Source: Furfurilactobacillus curtus
GTDB lineage: Bacteria; Bacillota; Bacilli; Lactobacillales; Lactobacillaceae
Direction: 5' to 3'
Assembly: GCF_045862785.1 (NCBI RefSeq)
Contig: NZ_BQXO01000004.1
Span: 1 to 64,000 of the forward strand
DNA length: 64,000 bases
Shown here: piece after piece, positions 19,159-28,028 of the stretch
How positions within the stretch are numbered: position 1 is the stretch's first letter
Layout: every line of letters starts with the position of its first letter
The notes under the pieces: model-generated
Databases searched by the model: none
Seen by the model: the letters and a program-made list of their open reading frames with translations, nothing else
Told to the model about the DNA's origin: nothing
Position numbers and translations under genes: made by a program

Positions 19159-19208
19159 AAATAGGGATCGTCAATCACACTTGTCTGTGTAACTGACGAT
19201 CCCTATTT
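19159..19208. terminator. Bidirectional terminator between the MucBP-like and FemAB genes
   Basis: Outer stem AAATAGGGATCGTCA / TGACGATCCCTATTT between two convergent genes; both flanks are A/T-rich so it can serve either strand. Confidence 0.75.
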
Positions 19209-19239
19209 GTATGCGTTCACCAATTGGCGATGCCTTTTT

Positions 19240-20493
19240 CTACTGACGTCCCGTTAAATGTTTTAAAGTTTGGACCACTTGATAAGCAAATGGCCGCACT
19301 GGCCGTGTGAAAACACCTGCTGTCTCTAGTGTTTCACCATTAAAGGATTGCTTGAACTTTAGCACCCCATCGGAACCATCGAAGTTACCAGTAACTCCAT
19401 AAAAGTTATACAGTGGGATTTGATCAGCAACTGCTTGATGGAGCATTTCATCTTGAATCAAATACGGCGCGTAATAGCGTTTAAATTCATCATTAGTAAA
19501 ACTAAACATATAGGAGACTTCCTGCGGTTGTGTGAAGAACATGGCGCCGGCCAAGACAACCGTGTCACCGTATTTTTCTTGTTGCTGACTGGCATCTGCG
19601 ATTCGCTTAACATGTTGCTTATCCTGATCATTTAATTCGTTTAACTGTTTCTTGAAATGTTTATTTGTCGGTGACTGCGTGAGCTTTTGCTGAATCGTTG
19701 CAATTTGCTGACTTAACTCCTCACGTTTGTGTGCTTCTTCTTGCAAATAATCGGCAAAGTTCAATTCAGCAAAAATGAACTGTACCTGATCTCCATAGGC
19801 TTTAAACGTCTTTTGATAATAATCCAAAGATTTATCTGTAAACCCACGACGTTCAGCAGTCGCGTCCGCGTATTGTTTGAACTCGGGCAATTCCTCATAT
19901 GAAAGCCGCCGTAGCTTAACACCGAACTGGTGGGTCTTTTTGATGGCATATTGGGCGTCCTTCGTGTAGCTAGCAGGCAGTGTCGCCTCTGTCAGCTCAG
20001 ATAGATCCTTAATGAACTCATAACCCAAACTAATCTTGGAATATTCCCCATCTACCACTGGCTTAGATGGTTGATACTGGAATCCGGCTGCCTGCAAATG
20101 ACGGATACCAGCATCACTAAAATGCTTGGTCACTCTACCGTCATCATCAAAAGCCCGTGTATGCATATTGGGTAACCATCGCAGGACCAATCCTCGACGC
20201 GCTTTTGCATAAGCAATCGTTTCATCAGCCAAGAATTTAACTAAATCCGCATCTTGCCAATCCAGCAATGGCCCACCAGAAACTTCAAACAAAGTGCCGA
20301 CATGTAATGGCCGACTATTAAGTAATTCAGTCGCAATTACCTCACCGTGGTCATCAACAACGCCCATTAGTTCTGATGCCCAGCCACGCTGTGAAAGAAC
20401 TTGTTGTTGATATGTTGTTTGCATGTAGGAACCAGCCGGATGGTGCTGTTCGAAGGCAGCATATTGTGCTTCTGTCAGTTTCTGAAATTGCAT
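19240..20493 (-). CDS. FemAB-family aminoacyltransferase (peptidoglycan cross-bridge)
   Basis: A 417-residue protein of the FemABX family, which uses aminoacyl-tRNA to add residues to the peptidoglycan stem peptide in the cytosol. Two GNAT-like subdomains are separated by a helical coiled-coil arm (about residues 235-290, REELSQQIATIQQKLTQSP), which the FemA/FemB/FemX group carries. Conserved GSYMQTTYQQQVLSQRGW and FYGVTGNFDGSDGVLKFKQ match the family. The start is the ATG at 20493 behind AAGGGAG. The amino acid added cannot be deduced. Confidence 0.88.
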   Translation of the reverse strand: MQFQKLTEAQYAAFEQHHPAGSYMQTTYQQQVLSQRGWASELMGVVDDHGEVIATELLNSRPLHVGTLFEVSGGPLLDWQDADLVKFLADETIAYAKARRGLVLRWLPNMHTRAFDDDGRVTKHFSDAGIRHLQAAGFQYQPSKPVVDGEYSKISLGYEFIKDLSELTEATLPASYTKDAQYAIKKTHQFGVKLRRLSYEELPEFKQYADATAERRGFTDKSLDYYQKTFKAYGDQVQFIFAELNFADYLQEEAHKREELSQQIATIQQKLTQSPTNKHFKKQLNELNDQDKQHVKRIADASQQQEKYGDTVVLAGAMFFTQPQEVSYMFSFTNDEFKRYYAPYLIQDEMLHQAVADQIPLYNFYGVTGNFDGSDGVLKFKQSFNGETLETAGVFTRPVRPFAYQVVQTLKHLTGRQ

Positions 20494-20688
20494 GAAATAT
20501 AGAACTCCCTTTTTTCTAAAATAACGAGTTTCACTGTGATCATTAAGTCGATGACCATAGCTCATAAAAGATTTCACCGATAGCGAGCATATCAATAGTG
20601 CAGTGGAACAACAACTATAAATCCAAATTCAAAAACAAATGTTAAGCATTGCGATCTTTCACTAGGTCAAAATAATTTAGGTCACAAT

Positions 20689-20719
20689 AAAAAAGCAATC
20701 CAACTTATGTCGCTGGATT
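20689..20719 (-). terminator. Terminator of the GNAT gene
   Basis: Minus-strand stem AATCCA / TGGATT with an 11-base loop, followed by GCTTTTTTAT. Confidence 0.65.
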
Positions 20720-20730
20720 ACTCAACTTAT

Positions 20731-21327
20731 TTATGCTTCTAATACACCAGCTTCGACCACTTCACGTTGCATGTGGAAATACCAGTGATCCCCTATTTTT
20801 TTGATACCGACCGTTTTAAAATCGTGTCGGTCATAAAGCGCCTTAGCACCGGGGTTTTCGAAATCAACATTTAAACCGACGACTGATTTATCATCCTCGG
20901 CGGCAAAATCAGGAATTGCCTCCAATAATTTGCCACCGATCCCTAAACCTTGAAACTGTGGATCAACCACGATTGAATCCAGATACCATTCGTTTTTAAA
21001 CGCCTCGTAATCAGATCCAAACGGACTGTCCGTTTCAAAGACATCGCTGAAACGGGTAGCTCGTTCCAGCACTCGATCAACAGCTGCTTCATTTTCATCA
21101 GGGTAGCCAAACGCCACCCCTACTACTTGACCATTGGCCTCGGCCACCACTGTCGTTGCTTTACCAGATAGATAGGCTTCGCTCTGGTAAGCGGCGGTGA
21201 TGGCCTTTAGGACGGCAGGGTCAGGGACGTCTTCTAATTCTTCGAGTTCCATTTCCTTGAAAATGATATTGATGAGGGGGGCTATCTGGCCAGCATCATC
21301 TTTTTGTGCCTCACGTATGGTTATGAT
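20731..21327 (-). CDS. GNAT-family N-acetyltransferase with apparent ATC/ATA start
   Basis: About 198 residues: a GNAT acetyltransferase (TIREAQKDDAGQIAPLIN at the N-terminus, acetyl-CoA loop QFQGLGIGGKLLEA, and NPGAKALYDRHDFKTVG). The substrate is unknown. No ATG/GTG/TTG fits the start: the nearest upstream ATG (21360) lies inside the -10 box and the TTG at 21384 is in the -35 box of the promoter at 21356-21384. GGAGGA at 21339-21334 is followed six bases later by ATC (21327) and then ATA (21324), where homologues would have the initiator Met. A sequencing error at this codon remains possible. Confidence 0.8.
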   Translation of the reverse strand: MITIREAQKDDAGQIAPLINIIFKEMELEELEDVPDPAVLKAITAAYQSEAYLSGKATTVVAEANGQVVGVAFGYPDENEAAVDRVLERATRFSDVFETDSPFGSDYEAFKNEWYLDSIVVDPQFQGLGIGGKLLEAIPDFAAEDDKSVVGLNVDFENPGAKALYDRHDFKTVGIKKIGDHWYFHMQREVVEAGVLEA

Positions 21328-21355
21328 AAATATTCCTCCATTCTGTCTGCTTAAT

Positions 21356-21384
21356 ATCATACCTGAAAGCCGCCATAAAGGCAA
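21356..21384 (-). promoter_or_regulatory. Promoter of the GNAT gene
   Basis: Minus-strand -35 TTGCCT (21384-21379), 17-base spacer, -10 TATGAT (21361-21356). It leaves a leader of about 20-25 bases and excludes all upstream start codons in the GNAT frame. Confidence 0.7.
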
Positions 21385-21495
21385 AAATCACAATTATTCA
21401 TTAAGGCAAACTGAGAAACTGCCGCATTGGTTATTTCTTTGGTAAAATAGGCTCAAACGTAAGTCAACTACGCCAGTAGAAGAATGGAGAATAAT

Positions 21496-22059
21496 ATGAT
21501 TCCAACAATTATCATTGTGGTTATTTTAGTTTTGCTAGTTGCCATCTACATCGGCCAATATAACGGTCTGGTGCGATCAAGAACCTACACGCAGGAATCT
21601 TGGAGCCAGATTGACGTGCAACTCAAACGACGAAATGATTTGATCCCTAACTTAGTTGAAACCGTTAAGGGGTACAGCAAGTATGAACAAAGTACCTTGG
21701 AAAAGGTCATCGGTTTGCGCAATCAATTGGTTAACGTGCCCGCAGACGATCACCAACAGGCGATGAACCTATCTGATCAGCTAACTAATTCACTGAAGAG
21801 TATTTTTGCAGTTGCCGAAGCTTATCCTGACTTAAAAGCTAATACCCAATACAGTCAGCTGATGGAAGAACTTTCCAACACAGAAAATAAGATTGCTTAC
21901 TCACGCCAGTTATACAACACCAGCGCTGCTAACCTGAACTTAAAGATTCAGTCTTTCCCAAGTAATATCGTCGCTAACATTCATCACTTTACCCCAGCTG
22001 ACTACCTACAAGTTCCCGAAGAAGAAAAGTCAGCCCCAAAAGTGTCTTTCGATAAATAA
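21496..22059 (+). CDS. lemA: LemA family protein
   Basis: A 187-residue protein with one N-terminal membrane helix (IPTIIIVVILVLLVAIYIG) and a helical LemA domain: YNGLVRSRTYTQESWSQIDVQ, then KRRNDLIPNLVETVKGY. Function is undefined in the family. The ATG at 21496 follows GGAGA; the upstream ATG at 21484 overlaps the ribosome site. htpX starts 35 bases after its stop, the common lemA-htpX pair. Confidence 0.92.
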   Translation: MIPTIIIVVILVLLVAIYIGQYNGLVRSRTYTQESWSQIDVQLKRRNDLIPNLVETVKGYSKYEQSTLEKVIGLRNQLVNVPADDHQQAMNLSDQLTNSLKSIFAVAEAYPDLKANTQYSQLMEELSNTENKIAYSRQLYNTSAANLNLKIQSFPSNIVANIHHFTPADYLQVPEEEKSAPKVSFDK

Positions 22060-22094
22060 GCAACATCCATTTTATTGCAAAGGAGTCTCATCCC

Positions 22095-22997
22095 TTGTTA
22101 TTCGAACAAATTCGTCAAAATAAGCGACGAACCATCTACGTCCTCATCGGCTTTGTCTTACTGGTGATGGCCATTGGCGTCGCCGTCGGTTATGTTTTCT
22201 TCAATAGCAGCTTGATCGGCTTAATCATGGCGTTAGTAATCGCCGTCATCTATAGTCTCGTCATGATTGGTAACTCAACGAATGTTGTCATGTCGATGAA
22301 CCATGCCCAAGAAATCACCAGCGCAGAGCAAGCACCGATGCTATGGCATACCGTGGAAGACATGGCAATGGTCGCACAGGTTCCAATGCCTCGTGTGTTT
22401 ATCATCGATGATCCCAGTCCGAATGCATTTGCAACGGGCAATGATCCACAACATGCGGCGATCGCAGCTACGACTGGTATCCTCCGCGTCTTAAATCGAG
22501 AAGAATTAGAAGGCGTCATTGGTCACGAAATGAGCCATGTCCGCAACTATGACATTCGCCTACAAACGATTGCCCTCGCCTTATCTGCAGCTATTAGCTT
22601 GTTGGTAAACATCGGCATGCATTCCTTTTGGTGGGGCGGCGGTCGCCGCGATCGCGATAATGACAACAATGGCGGCGGTTATCTACAAATCATCATGATC
22701 ATTGTCTCAATCCTGTTGGTTATCCTAGGGCCATTAGCCGCATCCATTGCGCAAATGGCCTTGTCGCGTAATCGTGAATACCTTGCCGATGCCGGTAGCG
22801 TTGAGCTAACCCGCAATCCTCAAGGACTGATTTCTGCGCTACGCAAGATCTCAAGTAGTGAGCCGATGCAAGCTGCTGATGCTAGTAGCGCAGCCCTGTA
22901 TATTTCTGATCCATTTAAGAAGAAACGGTCCTTCAGCCATTGGTTTGATACGCATCCACCGATTGAGGATCGAATTGAACGACTGGAGAAGATGTAA
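22095..22997 (+). CDS. htpX: Zinc metalloprotease HtpX
   Basis: A 300-residue membrane protease for quality control of membrane proteins. Two N-terminal helices, the zinc motif HEMSH (about residue 143), a downstream helix pair, and the third zinc ligand in NREYLADAGS. The start is the TTG at 22095, preceded by AAAGGAG. In operon with lemA. Confidence 0.95.
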   Translation: MLFEQIRQNKRRTIYVLIGFVLLVMAIGVAVGYVFFNSSLIGLIMALVIAVIYSLVMIGNSTNVVMSMNHAQEITSAEQAPMLWHTVEDMAMVAQVPMPRVFIIDDPSPNAFATGNDPQHAAIAATTGILRVLNREELEGVIGHEMSHVRNYDIRLQTIALALSAAISLLVNIGMHSFWWGGGRRDRDNDNNGGGYLQIIMIIVSILLVILGPLAASIAQMALSRNREYLADAGSVELTRNPQGLISALRKISSSEPMQAADASSAALYISDPFKKKRSFSHWFDTHPPIEDRIERLEKM

Positions 22998-23022
22998 CAA
23001 CTTTTTATAAAGAATTGTAATG

Positions 23023-23078
23023 AAAAAATACTCACAGCCTCCTTCATCTTTGCGATGTTGCAAGTTGTGAGTATTTTT
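23023..23078. terminator. Bidirectional terminator between htpX and the second YfhO gene
   Basis: Arms AAAAATACTCACA and TTGTGAGTATTTTT around a GC-containing loop, between convergent genes. The remaining 23079-23344 shows no gene. Confidence 0.75.
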
Positions 23079-23344
23079 GACTCTAATCGCTGATTCCTTA
23101 CATTTGATGGCCGGCATTTACAATTCGATTATCTAAAAATGATAAACAATGTCAAATGTTAGCTTACTGTTGAGATAACAACACATAACACTCACAGAAT
23201 AGTTTATCACCACGGATTTAATATTTTTATCCCATGTTGAGATTTAGACGCTTAAAAATCTCGTACAACTCACTCGATGAATTTTCTGCGCACTGTTCCG
23301 AAAAGGTTAAACATCCCATAGTTATGCATTCTCACAATTTACAT

Positions 23345-26002
23345 TCATTGAACTCGATGTTTGTACTCATAAAATAGTGTGCAACCGATTATCAATAAAG
23401 AACTGACAGCAGATATCAAAATTCCTGCGTGTAAACCAGCAGGTTCATAAACAAGATGAATCATTTTAGTTCCCGTGGGAACCTCAATCCCCATTAGTGT
23501 TCCAACAGCTCGCTGTTGAGTTAGTATGCGACCATTTTGATCGGTAATCTTCCATGCTTCATCATAAGGTAATGATAACATCAGCGTTTGTGAACGCTTA
23601 TTATTTACCTTTAACTTAATATGGTTATTCTTTATTTGTTGATTTTCAATCATCCCAGACGCCTTTAATAACTTACGACCATCGCGCAAGACCAGTGAAT
23701 TTTGTGTATATGCCCTGGCATCTAAATTCATGCCTTCTATTGGTTTATTGTCACTAGAGCGTAACGTCACAGTACTTTCCTGCCCAGCATGAAAATTCCC
23801 TAAATCAATAATTCCATTTTCTCCCTCTGTTCTATATTCCGAAATTAGTCGTCCATTAAGAAAAACATTCAGAGGTTGACTGATTAACGTTGATCTTACT
23901 TGAGGAAACTCTGCATATAGTTCACCGTCATGATTGGCCACTACTCGATATTTCTTTATTGCTGAAGTAGTTGTTGGCATCAGATCTATTCTGGCCAGAT
24001 CATTCAAATTGCGTTTATCTCCGGTAATAGACCGCCATATTAAATTCTGATTCTTAAATGGATTAATGTTACTAGTCTGTTCCAGCTGGTGATTGCCCCA
24101 TAATGCACTTCGGTCAACAGTCATAGCTAAAGGAAGCGCGTCTGTATCTCTATATATTTTAAGATTATTAACATTACTTATAAGCCTTCCTTTAAAACTT
24201 AAATTATTGACCACGTTATCATATCCCACACTTGCAACTACTCTATTAAAATCTTTTTGAAGAGTGCTGTTAGAATTCTCAATTCTGTATTTCACACCAA
24301 ATAATTCATCCATTGCCCTAGTTGAACCATTACTATAATTCGACCACCTCGTCCAGCCATGATTTTGATGATAGCCAACAGCGGCCATGAAGTTAACCAA
24401 ATCTGTTGGCTGTGTTGATGTATAACTACTCATGCCATTATAGTTTAACAACAATGGTTGATTTGTAGATTGTGATGTAGATATTCCAATTCTATAGAAC
24501 GTGGAATCATCTCTTTTAATGTCACTTATTGCTGAACCAAGGGTATCAACATATTTGTTAAAGACAGAGACTTGGAGTTGGGTTTGGTTGGTGCCCCAGT
24601 TCATCCAAACCCCATAGCTAATATCCAAAAAAGCTAGTACGACTAATGCGAAACTGCCAAAACGAGATAAGTTTTTGTGAGTTATTAGAAACCCAAAGAT
24701 TGCCATCATAAACAAACTGTAAACAAGAGTTCGACCACTAATAAAACTTTCCACTTTTGAAAGAAGGATCAGTAAAGCTGTTACTACTAATAAAATACGT
24801 TCCAGTTTGCGACCGGAAATATTTAAATCACTTCGTAATGAAACAGCAGCAACTTGACACATCACAAAAACTAAACAAAAGGATTCTCGTTGTGGAAAGC
24901 CATTTGGCATTGCAAACGCATGCCAAGCTAAATAAATCCCTTTAAAAGCGGAAAAGAATATCAAAGTTACGATCAGATAAAACCAAAGGCGCTTTTCATC
25001 ACCACGAATTGAACTGGAGCTAAAAAATAACACTAACGCAGTAATGACAAACATACCACAAAAGATTAGCGGCCCAACCTGCGGTACATTACCAGGCACT
25101 CCTCCTAAAATTCCTCTGGTTTCATCAACTAAGTTATACATAAAATCAAACGAAAATCGATAAGGTTCTTTAAGCACTCCCGTTGTTGAAAGATAACTAG
25201 GTATTAGTATTGCACTTGCTAGGCCTAAACTAAATCCTCCCGTAATAATTGCGGCAACAGAACGATTACGCAAAGTAATGGTATTTACTTGCTTCAATAC
25301 TTTGCTCCAAAGAATTAAGAAGATAAATTCAATAACACAAAAAAAACTTATGATAAAACCTGTGTAGTAGTTAACTACAAACGCATAAAACAAAAGCAAT
25401 CCAAAAAGATATGGTCTTTGTCCACTAAATATTTTTTCAAGGCCAAGCATAATTAACGGTAGGAGTATAACTGCGTCCAGCCACATTACGTTAGACATGT
25501 AGATAATAGAGAATGCTGATAACGAATAAGCTGTTGAAATGACGAGATCAAACCAAATTGCATTTCTCTTCTCTATCACTTTAAACATGCTTAACTTAAA
25601 ATGGAAATGAAGATAAATGAACATGGCTAATCCGGATATTGCCAATTTAAGCCAAACGATCGTTAAAAGAAAATTTGCCACTCTACCTACTGAGAAAAAA
25701 AGAATGAGTAAATTAAGTGGATTCAGTAAATAGTAAGTAAAAATCCCAAAAAAATTCCCACCAATATTAATTGATGTATTATAAAGAAATGCGCTTGGAT
25801 TACTCAAATTTTGTTTTAAGTAAGCGAAAAAGCTCAAATATTGATTATTTGCGTCGATATATGCAATTGTGTTGTCCCCAAATGGTGTTATTTTCAATAG
25901 AAATAGCATCACACCAAAAATAAGGAATGGTATTAAAAACGCTGCCCCATAAAAAAAACAACTTCGTCTTAACGAACTCATTTCATTTGATTTACTTTTC
26001 AA
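23345..26002 (-). CDS. YfhO-family multi-spanning membrane glycosyltransferase (second copy)
   Basis: An 885-residue paralogue of the protein at 9291-12224: about 12 membrane helices to residue 460, an extracellular region, and a C-terminal helix (AGILISAVSSLLIIGCTLF). The acidic loop NTIAYIDANNQYLSFFAYL replaces the HDVLHQ version. Predicted to transfer a lipid-linked sugar to an outer polymer such as LTA. The start is the TTG at 26002, preceded by GGGGGAG. Visibly richer in A/T than genes on either side, which may mean later acquisition. No partner transferase is adjacent. Confidence 0.82.
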   Translation of the reverse strand: MKSKSNEMSSLRRSCFFYGAAFLIPFLIFGVMLFLLKITPFGDNTIAYIDANNQYLSFFAYLKQNLSNPSAFLYNTSINIGGNFFGIFTYYLLNPLNLLILFFSVGRVANFLLTIVWLKLAISGLAMFIYLHFHFKLSMFKVIEKRNAIWFDLVISTAYSLSAFSIIYMSNVMWLDAVILLPLIMLGLEKIFSGQRPYLFGLLLFYAFVVNYYTGFIISFFCVIEFIFLILWSKVLKQVNTITLRNRSVAAIITGGFSLGLASAILIPSYLSTTGVLKEPYRFSFDFMYNLVDETRGILGGVPGNVPQVGPLIFCGMFVITALVLFFSSSSIRGDEKRLWFYLIVTLIFFSAFKGIYLAWHAFAMPNGFPQRESFCLVFVMCQVAAVSLRSDLNISGRKLERILLVVTALLILLSKVESFISGRTLVYSLFMMAIFGFLITHKNLSRFGSFALVVLAFLDISYGVWMNWGTNQTQLQVSVFNKYVDTLGSAISDIKRDDSTFYRIGISTSQSTNQPLLLNYNGMSSYTSTQPTDLVNFMAAVGYHQNHGWTRWSNYSNGSTRAMDELFGVKYRIENSNSTLQKDFNRVVASVGYDNVVNNLSFKGRLISNVNNLKIYRDTDALPLAMTVDRSALWGNHQLEQTSNINPFKNQNLIWRSITGDKRNLNDLARIDLMPTTTSAIKKYRVVANHDGELYAEFPQVRSTLISQPLNVFLNGRLISEYRTEGENGIIDLGNFHAGQESTVTLRSSDNKPIEGMNLDARAYTQNSLVLRDGRKLLKASGMIENQQIKNNHIKLKVNNKRSQTLMLSLPYDEAWKITDQNGRILTQQRAVGTLMGIEVPTGTKMIHLVYEPAGLHAGILISAVSSLLIIGCTLFYEYKHRVQ

Positions 26003-26294
26003 AGTTTCTCCCCCTTATGAAGAACGGCGCTCAAAGATAATTGATGACCATCTGTATAAAACTATATGTTCCCGATGGCATCCCGCCGTACTTTAGCAAA
26101 TGGAACAATTATTGAATAAACTTAATCAAAACAAGTGAAACACATTGACCAGCGTCTGACTTCTCCACGAAACGAATTAAATTAAGATTTAACACGAAAT
26201 TTTTTTGGGGAAGAATAATAACCAGTATTTAACTATACTTATAGACTTTCGATCAAAATCAGCACAGACTAATAATTTTAATTCGCATAGACAT

Positions 26295-27872
26295 TTACAA
26301 CTTCGCCGCTAACTTCACATCTGGATATTTCTGAATGAACCAGTTCTCAGAGAATTGATTCTCAAATAAGAATAGTGGCATATCGTGACTATCCTTAACC
26401 AAGATATTGCGACTTGAAGCCATCTTTTCATCCAATTGTTCCGGATCAATCCAGCGAGCAATTTTTGAACCCAGTGGTTCCATCGTAACTTCAGAATTGT
26501 ATTCATTTTTCATCCGAAATTCGAAAACTTCAAATTGAAGTTGCCCAACAGCCCCTAAGATATAGTCATTAGCAGTGTAGGAGCGAAATAATTGGACAGC
26601 CCCCTCTTGAACTAGTTGCTGAATTCCTTTATGAAATGACTTTTGTTTCATTACATTTTTGGCATTAACTCGAACAAATAGTTCCGGCGTAAACTGTGGC
26701 AAATCTTGAAATTGAATCGCTTCCTTGCCAGTATAAATCGTATCACCGATTTGAAAATTGCCTGTATCATATAAACCGATGATATCCCCCGCCACCGCCG
26801 TTTGAACATTCTCTCGTTCTTCAGCCATAAATTGGGTTGAATTACTTAATCTAAGTTTCTTATCGGTTCGCTGAAGACTCACATCCATGCCACGCTCAAA
26901 TGTGCCTGAGCAAATGCGAACGAATGCAATTCGGTCACGATGCTTGGGATCCATATTTGCCTGAATCTTAAAGACAAAACCCGAAAAAATTTCATCGGTG
27001 GGCTCAACGAACCTGTTAGATTTCGTCTCGTGTTCTGCTGGTTGCGGTGCATAATCCAAATAAGTCTTCAAAAAAGTCTCCACTCCAAAGTTAGCCAAAG
27101 CGGACCCAAAAAACACAGGCGTTAAATCACCAGTTTTGATTTTTTCCTGATCTAACTCATTGCCGGCCGCATTAATCAAATCAATTTCATCAAGTGTGTC
27201 TCGCCAAATTGATTCCTGATGTAAGGAATTTTCCTCAGCAATATCGCCATCTTCATTCAGTGGTAAATATTGCTGTCCATCCGCATCTGGATGATACAAG
27301 GCAACCTGCTGATTATAACGATCGTATAAACCTTGTAGTCCCTTGCCCATGCCAATCGGCCAATTCATCGGATATGTTTCAACACCAAGCACATCCTCTA
27401 ATTCAGCTAATAAATCCAATGGTTCACGCCCATCTCGATCCAGCTTATTCATAAAGGTGAAAATTGGAATGCCACGCATTTTACAAATCTGAAATAATTT
27501 TTTAGTTTGCGGTTCAATTCCCTTTGCTGAATCAATCACCATAATTGCTGAATCGACAGCCATTAAGGTTCGATAAGTATCTTCGGAAAAATCCTCATGT
27601 CCAGGAGTATCTAAAATATTAATTCGCTTGCCATTGTAGTCAAACTGCATCACAGAACTGGTAACCGAAATTCCACGTTGTTTCTCGATTTCCATCCAAT
27701 CTGATGTAGCAAACTTACCGGTTTTACGCCCCTTGACGGTTCCTGCTTGCCGAACGACGCCACCAAGTAATAACATTTGTTCAGTAATCGTTGTTTTACC
27801 CGCATCCGGGTGTGAAATGATTGCAAAAGTGCGTCGTGATCGAACTGCTTCGTTTAATTTTTCTTTATTCAT
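26295..27872 (-). CDS. prfC: Peptide chain release factor 3
   Basis: A 525-residue translational GTPase that recycles RF1/RF2 after termination. GTPase motifs: SHPDAGKTT (G1), DTPGHEDFSEDTYRTL (G3), NKLDRDG (G4). Full length, with EF-Tu-like domain 2 and the RF3 C-terminal domain. ATG after GAGGGAG. The stretch 26003-26294 upstream of the YfhO gene and downstream of prfC shows no gene or clear terminator. Confidence 0.98.
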   Translation of the reverse strand: MNKEKLNEAVRSRRTFAIISHPDAGKTTITEQMLLLGGVVRQAGTVKGRKTGKFATSDWMEIEKQRGISVTSSVMQFDYNGKRINILDTPGHEDFSEDTYRTLMAVDSAIMVIDSAKGIEPQTKKLFQICKMRGIPIFTFMNKLDRDGREPLDLLAELEDVLGVETYPMNWPIGMGKGLQGLYDRYNQQVALYHPDADGQQYLPLNEDGDIAEENSLHQESIWRDTLDEIDLINAAGNELDQEKIKTGDLTPVFFGSALANFGVETFLKTYLDYAPQPAEHETKSNRFVEPTDEIFSGFVFKIQANMDPKHRDRIAFVRICSGTFERGMDVSLQRTDKKLRLSNSTQFMAEERENVQTAVAGDIIGLYDTGNFQIGDTIYTGKEAIQFQDLPQFTPELFVRVNAKNVMKQKSFHKGIQQLVQEGAVQLFRSYTANDYILGAVGQLQFEVFEFRMKNEYNSEVTMEPLGSKIARWIDPEQLDEKMASSRNILVKDSHDMPLFLFENQFSENWFIQKYPDVKLAAKL

Positions 27873-27902
27873 GAAAACTCCCTCGCTTTATATGCGACTA
27901 CT

Positions 27903-27911
27903 ATCATACCA
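27903..27911 (-). promoter_or_regulatory. Extended -10 promoter of prfC
   Basis: Minus-strand TGG-TATGAT, an extended -10 box about 30 bases before the prfC ATG. No good -35 is seen, as is usual for extended -10 promoters. Confidence 0.5.
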
Positions 27912-27961
27912 TGTGATTAAAGAAAAAGGACTACTCGGAAAACGTCTCTCTTTAAAACCGT

Positions 27962-27994
27962 AAAAAGACGTGAAAATAATGTTATTTTCACGTC
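27962..27994 (-). terminator. Terminator of the NlpC/P60 repeat gene
   Basis: Minus-strand stem GACGTGAAAATAA / TTATTTTCACGTC followed by TTTTTA, 35 bases past the stop codon. Confidence 0.82.
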
Positions 27995-28028
27995 CAATAT
28001 ATTTTATTGCTAATTAATTTGAACGAGA

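Noticed and set aside
23345..26002. Horizontal transfer island around the second YfhO gene
   Set aside because: No transposase, integrase, attachment site or direct repeats are visible; only the base composition differs.
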